Positions 23,251 to 33,325 of a stretch of 64,000 nucleotides of DNA are shown one piece after another. How positions within the stretch are numbered: the first letter of the stretch is position 1; each line of letters starts with the position of its first letter. The notes beneath the pieces are model-generated. The model had not been told where the DNA came from. It saw only the letters and a program-made list of their open reading frames with translations, and made no database searches. The position numbers and the translations under genes are program-made. The DNA is from Aspidapion aeneum (taxonomy: Eukaryota > Arthropoda > Insecta > Coleoptera > Brentidae), in contig OY755039.1 in NCBI GenBank assembly GCA_963576565.1, positions 135,263,369-135,327,368 on the forward strand. Reading direction: 5' to 3'.

Positions 23251-23858
23251 AAGGCCAACACAAAAATAGAGGCCACGACCCTGACAAAATCAGCTGTTCT
23301 CGGGGGGCTAAATTTTATATTGAGTCTTATGGGAGGTGAGACTTTTTTTTATTATATTTTCAAAATGGCACTACAGATTTCCGCGAAATTTCAGTGAAAT
23401 ATTCTCAGACACCATCCCGATATTCCACCAAACTTTTGTAAGGATTCAAGATGATTAAAAGGTTATAATCTTCAAGATTTAGCATTCCTTATTTTGAATT
23501 TAAATTACCCGCCATGTACCGCATGCCAACTGTTATATTTGACATGTAGTTGACTTTGTCATCTGTGTTTGTCACATTCGATTCTGCTTTAAATTTAATT
23601 TTTGTGTGAGCTAATGAAGCGGCTCTGAAAAATTAAGGATTACTATAGATTAAAAAAAAAAATTCTGCAAAAATATAGTAAAAACAATCTCAAAACCGGC
23701 TTTATTAAAAAAAAAATTTAATATTGATGAATTGTCATTCCAAGTTCAATATTTTAAAGATAATCAGATGTGTCGCGACGTGACCATAAAAAAAAATTAG
23801 CCCCCGATGTGACGTCAACAAAGTGGAGGATCGTGGCCCGTCCGTTTTGATAGTCCTG
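23251..23858 (+). mobile_element. hAT-like MITE of about 610 bp, copy c
   Basis: Complete element of 608 bp flanked by a perfect 8-bp direct repeat, ATCTAACA (23243-23250 and 23859-23866). It begins AAGGCCAACACAAAAATAGA and ends GTCCGTTTTGATAGTCCTG. Inverted similarity between the ends centres on GGCCACGA(C/T)CCT. The 8-bp duplication points to hAT-type transposition in trans. It has no coding capacity. Confidence 0.85.
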
Positions 23859-23866
23859 ATCTAACA

Positions 23867-24435
23867 TGCCGGCACGCTCGTAGCAGTTATTTTTACAGGC
23901 CCTTTCCCAGTACAGATATATTTAAGTCGTACGTGGCCGGGGCACAAATTTAAAGCTACTTCACAAGTCAGCGCCTTATTGCTCTGCTGACTTTATTTAA
24001 AACTTTGGAAACTGTACAGCCCATAAATAGTTGATGACTATTTGAGGGCCTAAATCTAAGAATCCTTTAAAGTTGAGCCTTTGACGAAAATGGGTTATTT
24101 TCAAAAATTGAAAATTGCTGCACAAGAAGGATGAATTTTTACACAGAGTATGAATGTGAATTTTTGCATGAGCAGATTTTCGTTATATTCGACCTACCTA
24201 GATATAAATAGGCTAAAAACAAATTTTCAAAAATCTCTTTTTAATAACAAAAACCGATATAACGAATAATTACTGGAGATCAAAAACTCGATCAAAACTT
24301 AATAAGTAATGTTGTTTGGTCAGAGAATAAGAAGAGGTTTGGTTATTAGCTAAATAGAAGTAGGTATAGGCAACTACAAATTGTTATCATATGCTAACAC
24401 ACCCCATTAACTTCCTCTGAAACCTTCTCTACTGT
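23867..24435. other. No gene recognised
   Basis: Spacer without identifiable content. Confidence 0.4.
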
Positions 24436-24640
24436 GAGTTTTGTTAACCGAAACCTTCAGAAAAACCCCAACTTGGATCAATCCGAATTGTTTTAATGAA
24501 TGATGTCGAGGACATCCAGATCCTTGTCGTAAAGGTCGTTTAAATCCAGGGGTACGTTTAGATTGAAACGTCGGGCGAGACGTCTTGCCGAGCGAATGAC
24601 GTCATGGGTAAATAGCCGGACGTCTTGCCTTTGTGAACGG
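24436..24640 (-). CDS. Unidentified carboxy-terminal coding fragment, duplicated
   Basis: The minus strand reads THDVIRSARRLARRF, then NLNVPLDLNDLYDKDLDVLD and ends IIH-stop at 24493. About 118 bp covering the last residues and following untranslated sequence (24436-24553) recur at 31255-31372 with few differences. Two copies sharing a coding end plus downstream sequence suggest the 3' end of a multicopy element or of a duplicated gene. I recognise no domain. Confidence 0.35.
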
Positions 24641-24697
24641 TATGGATGTAATAAACTAACCTTAAAATATATTTTTTTAAAATTGATAAATTCGATC

Positions 24698-25040
24698 GAA
24701 TATATGACACGAAAACTAATAGAAGAGTACAATAAGTGGGGACTAGAGGTTAATCTCAATAAGACAGAGTATATGTGTATCGGTTGAACGAAACAGGATC
24801 TAATCTTAAATACCGGGCAGCGAGTTCAGTCCTGTGATGAGTATAAATACTTAGGTCTAGAAATTACAGCTGACGGAACACTAGACAAAGCTATAAAAGA
24901 TCGAAACGTACACGGAAGAAAAGAAATAACTTTATTAAATGGAATAATTTGGGACCAAAGTATATCAAAACATAACAAAAAGCTTATATATAACACCATT
25001 GTAAAAAGTATTATTACATACGGCTCATAAATAAATATAT
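24698..25040 (+). pseudogene. RTE LINE deletion derivative with 12-bp target duplication
   Basis: This segment is nearly identical to 26174-26503 of the neighbouring RTE frame, from YMTRKLIEEYNKWGLEVN to SIITYGS. It then jumps straight to the family's ATAAATATATAT tail, so about 390 bp equivalent to 26504-26893 is missing. It carries an early stop (IG-stop at 24784). ATAAATTCGATC flanks it at 24686-24697 and 25041-25052. It is therefore a separate, 5'-truncated and internally deleted retrotransposed copy rather than a local rearrangement. Confidence 0.85.
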
Positions 25041-25098
25041 ATAAATTCGATCAGATTTAAAAATTTGTTACAGTTTATTTAGTTGAGTTAACACATAA

Positions 25099-26893
25099 GA
25101 AGCAGAGAAGAATACAAAATCGCGCAATCAAAGGTGAGAAGAATGATCAGTGATAAGAAGAATCAATCATGGATGCAAAAGTGCCAGAAAATAGATTCTT
25201 ACTTAGGAGGTAGGAGAAGTACCGAAAGCTGGAAAACTATAAGATCGATCAAAAAAGAAACATGCAGAGATATTATTTCACCAATACCAGAATGGGATGA
25301 GCATTTTAAAAAACTTTTAACTGAAGATAGAGCAGAATTCAAGGAAGACGAAAGAGACAATATCATTAGAACGATGGGATCTCCAGTACCCCTCACAATA
25401 TCTGAGGTCAAAAACGTGTGCAAAACCTTAAAAAGCGGTAAATCTGCCGGACCCGGAAATATCCCAGCTGAACTTGTTAAATATGGCACTGAAGAATTGT
25501 TTTGTAGATTACGGAATCTTTTCCAAAGATATTTAAATGGAGCTGTAGTACGAACTGAGTGGAAAACGTCATATATATCCACAATACACAAAAAAGGAAG
25601 GAAAGATATATGTGACAATTATAGAGGTATATCTGTAACTAGTACGCTAAGCAGAATATATGGCAAAATAATAAGAAATAAAGTGGAGAGCGAATATAAA
25701 GATATGGAGGCAGAAGAACAAGCTGGTTTCAGGGCGGGTAGATCGACTTCAGATCATCTCTTTTGTATAACCCAAGTTATTGAAAAGAAAATGGCATACG
25801 GACAAGAGCTCCATCTGCTTTACGTAGATTTGCAGAAGGCATATGATAGTATACCACTAAATCTACTTTGGAAAGCGTTGGAAAAGACAAACATAAGCGT
25901 ACAACTAATTAAGGCCATCAAAGAGTTATACCGCAATAGTAAGGCAAAAGTTAAAATAAAAGCAAAACTAACCAAAGGCTTTCAAGTAAATAAAGGTCTT
26001 AAACAAGGTTGCTGTATCTCGCCTACGCTCTTCAAGATATATTTGGAACAGGTCCTTAAAGTCTGGAAGAGAAAATGCCAAAACATGGGAATTCCGTTGA
26101 ATGAAACCACCTTGTATACTTTATGTTTCGCCGATGATCAGATAGTGATGGCTCAGGATTATGACGACCTCGAATATATGACACGAAAACTAATAGAAGA
26201 GTACAATAAGTGGGGACTAGAGGTTAATATCAATAAGACAGAGTATATGTGTATTGGTGGAACGAAACAGGATCTAATCTTAAATACTGGGCAGCGAATT
26301 CAGTCCTGTGATGAGTATAAATATTTGGGTCTAAAAATTACAGCTGACGGAACACTAGACAAAGCTATAAAAGATAGAAACGTACAAGGAAGAAAAGCAA
26401 TAACTTTATTAAATGGAATAATTTGGGACCAAAGTATATCAAAACATAACAAAAAGCTTATATATAACACCATTGTAAAAAGTATTATTACATACGGCTC
26501 AGAAGTATGGCCAATCAAAGATAGAACAGAAAAAATGCTTTCCGCTACGGAGATGGACTATTGGAGAAGAGCAGCAGGGAAATCAAAAAGAGAAAGAGTT
26601 ACCAATCAAAGAATAAGAGAAATTATGACAGTGAGTGAACGTACTCTAGTGGATGATATAAGAACAAAACAACTGGTGTGGTACGGACATGTACAAAGAA
26701 TGGATGATGGAAGACTACCTAAACAAATATTACAATGGAAACCAACTGGCCGAAGAAAAGGAGGAAGACCAAGGAGAAGCTGGAGAGAAGGAATAGATAG
26801 TGAAATAAGAATAAGAGGCCTAGATGATGAATTATGGGCAAACAGAAACGAGTGGAGATTGGGTATCGGAAGACGTAGAACGTTGTGAAACCG

Positions 26894-26949
<56 letters not shown>
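25099..26949 (+). mobile_element. RTE-type LINE, 5'-truncated copy
   Basis: The element starts mid-ORF (RSREEYKIAQSK) and ends in a long TA microsatellite tail. ACATAA occurs at 25093-25098 and again at 26950-26955, a possible short target duplication. The endonuclease and 5' end are missing. It is closely related to, but distinct from, the 27898-31176 family, which ends in TAG repeats. Confidence 0.85.
25134..26888 (+). CDS. RTE LINE reverse transcriptase, open 584-codon frame
   Basis: RNA-dependent DNA polymerase of an RTE-like non-LTR retrotransposon, which copies its own RNA at a nicked chromosomal site. Visible motifs in order are KSGKSAGPGNIPAELVKYG (residues 100-118), IHKKGRKDICDNYRGISVTS (151-170), QAGFRAGRS (196-204), VDLQKAYDS (231-239), KQGCCISPTLFKIY (290-303), CFADDQ with both catalytic aspartates (331-336), then the carboxy region with TKQLVWYGHVQRM and GRRKGGRPRRSW. 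The frame is open from about 25098. The GTG at 25134 is not a true start; the protein is truncated and its endonuclease is absent. The lack of stops over more than 580 codons implies a young insertion. Confidence 0.9.
   Translation: MRRMISDKKNQSWMQKCQKIDSYLGGRRSTESWKTIRSIKKETCRDIISPIPEWDEHFKKLLTEDRAEFKEDERDNIIRTMGSPVPLTISEVKNVCKTLKSGKSAGPGNIPAELVKYGTEELFCRLRNLFQRYLNGAVVRTEWKTSYISTIHKKGRKDICDNYRGISVTSTLSRIYGKIIRNKVESEYKDMEAEEQAGFRAGRSTSDHLFCITQVIEKKMAYGQELHLLYVDLQKAYDSIPLNLLWKALEKTNISVQLIKAIKELYRNSKAKVKIKAKLTKGFQVNKGLKQGCCISPTLFKIYLEQVLKVWKRKCQNMGIPLNETTLYTLCFADDQIVMAQDYDDLEYMTRKLIEEYNKWGLEVNINKTEYMCIGGTKQDLILNTGQRIQSCDEYKYLGLKITADGTLDKAIKDRNVQGRKAITLLNGIIWDQSISKHNKKLIYNTIVKSIITYGSEVWPIKDRTEKMLSATEMDYWRRAAGKSKRERVTNQRIREIMTVSERTLVDDIRTKQLVWYGHVQRMDDGRLPKQILQWKPTGRRKGGRPRRSWREGIDSEIRIRGLDDELWANRNEWRLGIGRRRTL

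Positions 26950-26950
<1 letters not shown>
26896..26950. repeat. (TA)n microsatellite, LINE 3' tail
   Basis: About 27 TA dinucleotides directly follow the RTE element's last coding bases and GTTGTGAAACCGATAAA. The deletion derivative at 24698-25040 ends in the same kind of sequence, so the array is the family's own tail, expanded here. Open frames reading IYIYIY are artefacts. Confidence 0.95.
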
Positions 26951-26951
<1 letters not shown>

Positions 26952-26955
26952 CATA

Positions 26956-27659
26956 AACGCAAATAAGTGTTTTTTGGGTTTGAAAAATGCAAATAGAGAG
27001 TATTTTGGAGTACCCGACTTTTGGTGGCTGACAGAGTTTTATTAGACAAATAAAGTTTTGTTTTAGATTTAAAAGTTGTGTTTTCTGTAAATTTATTTTC
27101 TTTGTTGTACGTACAAGCAATACAGGTTTTAAGTGCCTGTGCTCAACACTTTCAAAGGAAATAAATAAATTTGAAAATTAATAGTTACATGTGCAATATA
27201 ATATAATAGCGTTTGACAGTGACAATGCGAAAGAAGACAAATTCTCAATCATTAAGTGTTTGCTGGAGCGTTGAGAGATCTTTAATTACATTATGTCAAA
27301 CCTCTTTATATGGTTACATTATCTACTATTAAATAAAGAATACAAATATACATAGTTTAAATATCTTTTATTTTAATTTGAAAGCACAAAGTAATATCTA
27401 GCTATATTATTATTTATATTCCTATAACAACTTGTCCAAATAAAAATAAACATCCATTCTCTTCATTCTCCTAAGTAGAAACTTAACAGTCAAAATGAAA
27501 TTCTGTAAAGGATCCATTTAATTGCATCTGAAAGAGTGTTTTTAAGTAAAAATTGATTATTTATTTATGGAAAATGCCACTTTTATATAATGTTTTCGAA
27601 AATATATATATTTTTTTAAATTGGGGGGGTTGGTTTATATACCTACTGCGCAAGTCGAG
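26956..27659. other. No gene recognised
   Basis: AT-rich spacer. A G-run at 27625-27631 follows an AT tract. Nothing identifiable was seen. Confidence 0.4.
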
Positions 27660-27897
27660 CGTTTGTCACCCACCTATCTGAAAAACTAAAAAAATTACAA
27701 AGTTCGTATGTGACAATGACCGAAGACGTCAATCAGCTGAAAGGACAAGCAGCCATATTGGATTTAAAAAACTGTTATCTTCGTTAACTCGCCAATATTG
27801 GCCAGTTAACTTAACAACTGGTTAGAGTGTACAATTTCGTTGGTGAATAGAAATTTAACCAGTTAACTATTTGTTAAAAAATAACTGGTGATTTTAT
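27660..27897 (+). repeat. Left copy of a duplicated ~300-bp sequence, cut by the RTE insertion
   Basis: 27680-27897, continued after the LINE at 31177-31250, matches 31373-31640. Shared blocks are ACAAAGTTCGTATGT, CGTCAATCAGCTGAAAGGAC, GCCATATTGGATTTAAAAAA and GTTAAAAAATAACT. The LINE inserted at GTGATTTTAT, which is now duplicated on both sides. The right portion of both copies grades into the right half of the 610-bp MITE, so this may be a related element with a different left end. Confidence 0.75.
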
Positions 27898-27914
27898 ACT
27901 ACTACTATGTCGGT

Positions 27915-29641
27915 TTAGAACGTTTTTCTACGTTGTCCGACGCCTATTCTCCACCTCCTTCGATCCTGACAATCATCTTCTGTCAGATTCTTTTGACTCA
28001 TTGATCTTTGGATTGACTGTTGCCATTCTAGTTTAGGACGTCCTCTTTTTCTGCGCCCTACTGGTTGCCACTCTAGGACCTGTTTTGGTAATCTTTCGTC
28101 GTTCATCCGTTGTACATGGCCGTACCATATCAATTGCCTTTTAGTGATGTCATCCGTTATGCTTTCCTCGATTCCCATTCTTTCTTTTATGATCTCATTT
28201 CTTATGTGATCTAATGTAGATATTCTCATTGATCTTCTTATTGCATTCATTTCGACACTTTCCATTTTTGTTTTGTATTTTTCTGTTGCGCGACAAGTCT
28301 CTATTCCATACAACAGCGTGCTTTTTACCATTGTTTCATATATGTTAAATTTTACATTCTTTCTTATCTCTCTACTCCATAAAATTCTGTTAAAACATCC
28401 AATAACCTTTTTTGCTTTTACTATTCTTTTTTCCAATTCTTTACAGTCTGTTCCTGTCTTATCAAATGTGACACCCAAGTATACATACTTATTGCATGGA
28501 GATATTGTTTGTCCATTGTCTAGTGCTAACTCACTGGATTCGTTTCCAATTCATAAGTACTGTGTCTTGTCCACGTTCACTGTTAGTCCCCACTTTTGGT
28601 ATTCTTCCGTTAACTTTCTCATCATATACTCCGTGTCTTCTTTATCATTAGCTACAATTACTTGGTCGTCAGCAAACTGTAGTGTGTATATAGTAAATCG
28701 GTCGTTAAGTTGTATTCCCATGCCGTGCACTTTACGTTTCCAGTTTTTTAGAGCCACTGCGATATATATTTTAAAAAGAGTTGGAGAGATACAACATCCC
28801 TGTCTTAAGCCTTTTGTTACCAGGAATTCTTTTGAAAGTCGATTTCCAATTTTAATTTTAGATTTTGACCCTTTGTATAGTTCTTTTATCGCTTTTATGT
28901 ATGTATGATTGATATTAGTTTGTTCCAACACCGTCCATAATTTTTCTACTGAAACGGTATCATATGCTTTTTGTAGGTCCACAAAGGTAACATGAGTCTC
29001 TATATTTCTGGCGCTTCTTTTCTTCATTACTTGTTTAAGATAAAAAACATTATCACTACAAGATCTGCCTGCACGAAACCCACTTTGCTCTTCTTCTTCT
29101 TGTTCATGAAAATCATTCTCTATTCGATCTCTAAGAATCCTACCGTACAATCTACTTAGAGTGCTGGTGACTGAAATTCCTCTGTAATTGTTACAATCCA
29201 GCTTGTTTCCTTTTTTATGTATTGAGGATATGAATGCAATTCTCCAATCATTAGGTTCTGGATGTCCGTTTACGCATTGATTCATAATATATGTGAGATT
29301 TTCGAGTAGTTTCTCTGATCCATATTTGAGCATTTCGGCATATATTCCCCCAGGTCCGCCAGCTTTTCCGGATTTAAGCTTTTTTATACTATTCTTTATC
29401 ATTTCTTTTTCGATGATTACTTCCTCTCCATGTACTTCTATGTCTCTCCTCGGAGAGGCTGTTAGATATTCGGGTCTCGTCTCCTGCAGCAGTCCCTTGT
29501 AGTGTTTTGTCCATTGTTCTGGTTTGATGATCTGGATGTTTAGTTTTTCTTTTGTTGGGTTTTTTACTGTAGAAATGAATTTCCATACTTCAGAGCTCTG
29601 CCTGCCTCCTACGTGTGTATTTATATCGTGGCATTTGCGCT
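27915..29641 (-). pseudogene. RTE LINE reverse transcriptase, broken
   Basis: The main block starts at MIKNSIKKLKSGKAGGPGG (29402). It continues through IHKKGNKLDCNNYRGISVTS, QSGFRAGRSCSDN, FVDLQKAYDTV, RQGCCISPTLFKIY and QFADDQV with both catalytic aspartates. A TGA at 28551-28553 interrupts the frame after DKTQYL. The same frame then resumes as the carboxy half (27915-28478) with YLGVTFDKTG, TKRQLIWYGHVQRMN and GRRKRGRPKLEW. Upstream, 29389-29586 carries the linker in another frame, so at least one frameshift lies near 29400. The protein would copy the element's RNA if restored in nature, but this copy cannot. Confidence 0.88.
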
Positions 29642-29648
29642 CAAACCT

Positions 29649-30786
29649 TTAATTTTTTTCTGTGCGTATCAAACTTCTTAGCTGTTTTCTGGTTTCCTTG
29701 TATATTTCTAGGTCTCTTTGCTCTTTAGTACTGAGCCATTTCAAGTATGTGCATTTTTTCTCTTTGACCATTTCCTGTATTTTCTCCGTCCACCACATCT
29801 TCCTGTTATTTCTATTATATTGGTATCCAACAGCTTCGTTGCTTGCTTCCTTCAAGCTTTTTATTATGTTTGTATATATCTCTTCAAATGAGTGATTTGT
29901 GTTAATTAATTTTTGATCTAATCGGTTCTGATACAATCTTTGAGTACTTTCGATTTCTAGACTTCTAAAGTTGTATTTTTGATTGTCTTCGATGCACTCT
30001 AGGTTTTCATTTTCTCTAATACTTTCGTCCTTATTTGTTTTTCTTAATGGGAATAATATTTTTGCTTTTACCAGATGGTGGTCAGATTCACAGGTAACAC
30101 CATGAAGTGCTCGCACATCATACCACTTTAATTGCGAGTGTTGTTGGCTGAATCCAGGTATATCGATGAATATTCTTATATTTAAAAAAACCATTATTTA
30201 TTTTTAGGTTGTGGGTTTCACACAATTGCATCAGTCTTAAGCCATTATCATTTGTTACTTCCTCTCCAAATGGTCCTATCACTTTGCTCTGGGTTTGTCT
30301 ACCAGTTCGGCTATTAAAATCGCCAAGCATAATTATTTCTCTGGTATTACCGATTTTGGTGATAGTCTCATCCAGTTGGTCAAAGAACATTTGTTTTGTA
30401 GCTACTCTTTCGTCATCTGATGGTGCGTAGACTGCTATTATGCTTATATTATGTCCAAGCATCTTCATGTTCACTCGAAGTATGTTTTCACTAATGCAAT
30501 CGTAGTCTCTAATTTTATTCTTTAGATTTTTCTTTATTAACAAGGATAGCCCTCTGGCTGCTCTGCTTTCTTTTGGGACTCCAGTGAATATATGGACAAA
30601 ATTGCCGACACTATTCGTACCTGTTCCTTTCTTTTTTGTCTCTGTGAGTGCAATAATATCGATCTTACAATTCTGCACTTCAGTTGCAATAATGTCCAAC
30701 TTTTGATTCACTCCCTGTACGTTCCATGTAGCTATATTCATAGTCCTTTTTCTTTGCTTTTTTTGTCTTCGAGAGTTTCCATGCAT
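29649..30786 (-). pseudogene. RTE LINE AP-like endonuclease and linker, frameshifted
   Basis: The start MHGNSRRQKKQRKRTMN at 30786 leads into an exonuclease/endonuclease/phosphatase fold: NIATWNVQG (residues 17-25), IIALTETK (44-51), IIAVYAPSDD (116-125) and MLGDFNSRTG (153-162). A frameshift near 30140 moves the reading to the next frame, where VTCESDHHLVKAKI supplies the SDHH box. The linker then runs to a stop at 29649. The enzyme would nick target DNA to prime reverse transcription. Residues for metal binding and catalysis (N19 region, E49, D156, SDHH) are still recognisable. Confidence 0.88.
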
Positions 30787-31254
30787 TGCTCCGAGGCTTT
30801 GTTTAGGCTTTTTGGTAATTGCTTTGTTTTACAAGTATTAGAGAACCAGTCTAATGCCTCAACCCCCTACTTGAAGGGCCAGGATTTTTAAGCAAGGTTT
30901 TTCTCCTCTAGCCTTTGACGAGCCAACGTCATACTGTAAGGCAACAGCTGTGGTCTTTTATACTATCCCTAAAAGAAAGGGTTGCCACCTACGCTATGAT
31001 CACCGTACCGAGGTCCATTCTCTCCGCCTTTCATATCGATGTGGTCTTCTCCCGTAACTATGGGAAAGGGACCCTATACAGGTGCTAACTCTCCGGGTCG
31101 GAGAGTACCTGGAATCTACGGAGTGCAGGGGTCGATTCATTTCCCCTGATAGACATCTGACGAGGTCAACCCGTACGTGATTTTATGCTTTTGAAAATAC
31201 AGACATTCCTTATTTTTAATTCAAATTTCCCGCCACGCACCGCAAGCCTACTGT

Positions 31255-31372
31255 GTTTTGTTAACCGAAACCTTCAGAAAAACCCCAACTTGGATTGATC
31301 CGAATTGTTTTAATGAATGATGTCGAGGACATCCAGATCCTTGTCGTAAAGGTCGTATAAGTCCAGAAAAAC
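31255..31372 (-). repeat. Copy of 24436-24553 between duplicated segments
   Basis: GTTTTGTTAACCGAAACCTT, GTTTTAATGAATGATGTCGA and GATCCTTGTCGTAAAGGTCG are shared with 24436-24553. On the minus strand it encodes DLYDKDLDVLD followed by IIH-stop. It separates the two copies of the ~300-bp duplicated sequence. Confidence 0.8.
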
Positions 31373-32021
31373 AAAGTTCGTATGTAACAATTACCAAAAA
31401 CGTCAATCAGCTGAAAGGACAAGCAGCCATATTGGATTTAAAAAACTGTTATCTTCGTTAACTCGCCAATATTGGTGAGTTAACTTAACAACTGGTCAGA
31501 GTGTACAATGTCGTTGGTGAATAGAAATTTAACCACTTTACTATTTGTTAAAAAATAACTTGTGATTTTATGCTTTGGCAAATACAGACATTTCTTATTT
31601 TTAATTCAAATTTCCCGCGATGCACCGCACGCGTACTGTTAGATTTGACATCGACTTGACTTTGTCATACAATTTGTTTATTTCTTTGTATTGTTCAACT
31701 CGATTTAATTTAAATTTAAAATCGACAAATACGGATGTTATACTTTTCAAAACAAAATCAAAAGAAATAGATGTAGGTGAGCCGCTACGGTTTTAATTTT
31801 AACTTTTGTATAAACTAATGAAGCGACGAATAATTAAGGATTTCTATACATTAAAAAAAATTGTTTCGTAAGCATAAAATAAAAACAATCTCTAAATTTG
31901 GTGTGTTTACAAGAAAAAAATAAAATACTAATTAAACCGTCATTTCAACTTCCAAAAACTTCGTTAAGTCTGCGATGTCAAAAAAGTGGTTGATCCTGGC
32001 CCGTCCGTTTTGATAGCCCTG
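31373..32021 (+). mobile_element. Relative of the 610-bp hAT-like MITE, copy d
   Basis: 31373-31565 is the right copy of the duplicated left end (see 27660-27897). 31566-32021 matches the right half of the 610-bp MITE (AATTCAAATTTCCCGC, AGTCTGCGATGTCA, CCCGTCCGTTTTGATAGCCC). The left end differs from copies c, e and f, so this is probably a subfamily or a chimera. Confidence 0.65.
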
Positions 32022-32251
32022 GTTTTGCCATCTTGTCAGTAATTTTTTTGTAACATTATTTTGAAGTTTTTTGAAAGTTGCGAAACATATAGGACTGACG
32101 TAAAATATGTTGAGCTGGCAATATTTTAAAGAAATTGTAAAGAATTAACGTCTCTAAAAGATATAAAAAAATCGAAACAATTTATAGATGCCTGGGATTC
32201 CATGTTAGCAGTGCGTCGTCCTTCTAGTTTTCTCATGAAAAATAAGTATTA
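32022..32251. other. No gene recognised
   Basis: Short spacer without identifiable content. Confidence 0.4.
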
Positions 32252-32447
32252 AGACGGTTTTCCACCAAACGGACAGTTGAGTTTGTGTTTTGTTTGTGTT
32301 TTCTAGTTTCCGAAAAACAAAAACAAATCGAAGACAAACCCAAAACTCTTGTTTTGATCAAGCGGACTAGGTTTTGTTTGAGTTTTGTTTTTGTCATTTT
32401 TTACTGATAGTCGCTAGTCAGAACACATTTTTTTCGATTCAACCAAC

Positions 32448-32513
32448 ATGTTTAGAGAGAAAGATTTTTTGTTCTTAGCTGTGGCTGGTTTATACTGCGG
32501 TCCTTGGAAAAAA
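32448..32513 (+). pseudogene. Candidate first exon of a Harbinger-type nuclease
   Basis: Twenty-two codons (start ATG at 32448) end exactly at AAA|GTAAGT, a strong splice donor. An AG acceptor at 32573-32574 leads to 'RRQHRYWVLSLL', but the phase is off by one base, so either the acceptor is elsewhere or the copy has decayed. The rest of the nuclease, including its acidic catalytic residues, is absent. Confidence 0.4.
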
Positions 32514-33042
32514 GTAAGTGCATAAATATTTTTTAGTTCCAACAATGTATTGATAATTAAAGTATTAATATTAGGAGAAAACGACGCCAACACAGATATT
32601 GGGTTCTATCACTTTTATCTAGAAGAGTAAATGATGGCTATTGTTAAATAATTTTATTAAAGATAATTGTCAACTTTGTATATTTCTGTTAAAAATAATG
32701 GTCAACAGCTATGTTCCCTAAAGGCATCAATCAAGGTACTATTTTCTTTAGTGGTCCACTGTTTTTTTGGAAGTTTACCACTTTCAGACATGATCTGGAA
32801 TTTCTGGAAAAACAATTTACTTGTATCTATATCTATAAATTTAACGATCGTTTGGAAATATATTTCTTAAAATATTTATTAATTTATACAAAAGTGGTAG
32901 CCAGACTAGCACAACGAAATAAAAGCAGAACATAAAAAAACTCAACACGACCCTTTCCACTAAACAGAAACTCGTCGAAACTAGTCAAAACTTTTTGATG
33001 TTACCGCTTCCAAACGGGACTCGAAAAACAAAACTCCAACTG

Positions 33043-33208
33043 CAGGGCCGTATCTGGACCAAAATTTTGGGGGGGGGTTAGGCCAGTGGAATTTGAAAAA
33101 TTATGGGTTTATTGAATATGAAAAAAAGGTTAAACTTAAAAAACACATTCCTATTTAATTTTCGGGGGGGGTTTGAACCCCCAAAACCCCCCCTCAGATA
33201 CGGCCCTG
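33043..33208. mobile_element. hAT-type MITE, 166 bp, nested
   Basis: CAGGGCCGTATCTG and CAGATACGGCCCTG form the ends. A perfect 8-bp duplication, TCCAACTG, lies at 33035-33042 and 33209-33216. Internal G- and C-runs pair (GGGGGGGG near 33070 and the C-run near 33185). It inserted into the Harbinger-like element, so it is younger than that element. Confidence 0.92.
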
Positions 33209-33325
33209 TCCAACTGTCGCAAAACATGCCAGTCTTGAAAAAGTTGGCCAAAAGATTCAGTTTTGTTTTATTCGACACTAGTTTATGTTTTGTTTTTGTT
33301 TTGTCCGTTTGGTGGAAAACCAGCA

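Larger units (their letters stand above)
27898..31176 (-). mobile_element. Near full-length RTE-type LINE, 3.28 kb
   Basis: Read on the minus strand: 5' untranslated region (31176-30787), AP-type endonuclease, reverse transcriptase, then an ATAGTAGTAGT tail. A perfect 10-bp target duplication, GTGATTTTAT, lies at 27888-27897 and 31177-31186. The 5' region is GC-richer than its surroundings, with several short inverted blocks such as GGTACTCTCCGACCCGGAGA. Truncated relatives lie at 36064-36304 and 37866-38521. The coding region is broken (see the next entries), so the copy is inactive. Confidence 0.9.
32252..33325 (+). mobile_element. PIF/Harbinger-like element with 3-bp target duplication
   Basis: The ends share a 20-bp inverted repeat, GGTTTTCCACCAAACGGACA, preceded by AGAC on the left and TGCT on the right. 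TTA flanks the element at 32249-32251 and 33326-33328, the target-site type of PIF/Harbinger. Inside, 32448-32513 encodes MFREKDFLFLAVAGLYCGPW followed by a GTAAGT donor. A later stretch (32576-32640) reads KRRQHRYWVLSLLSRRVNDG, resembling the basic/aromatic segment near the start of Harbinger nucleases. The nuclease core was not found, and the element is interrupted by a hAT MITE. Confidence 0.7.

Noticed and set aside
25134..25136. GTG as a genuine start codon of the RTE frame
   Set aside because: The frame is open upstream to about 25098 and the element is 5'-truncated, so the true start is simply missing.
26606..27120. Minus-strand open frames of 133-147 codons reading IYIYIYIY
   Set aside because: They are antisense to the RTE frame and run through its TA microsatellite tail. 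No independent coding evidence.
28273..28908. 211-codon plus-strand frame
   Set aside because: Antisense shadow of the RTE reverse transcriptase, whose motifs read clearly on the minus strand.
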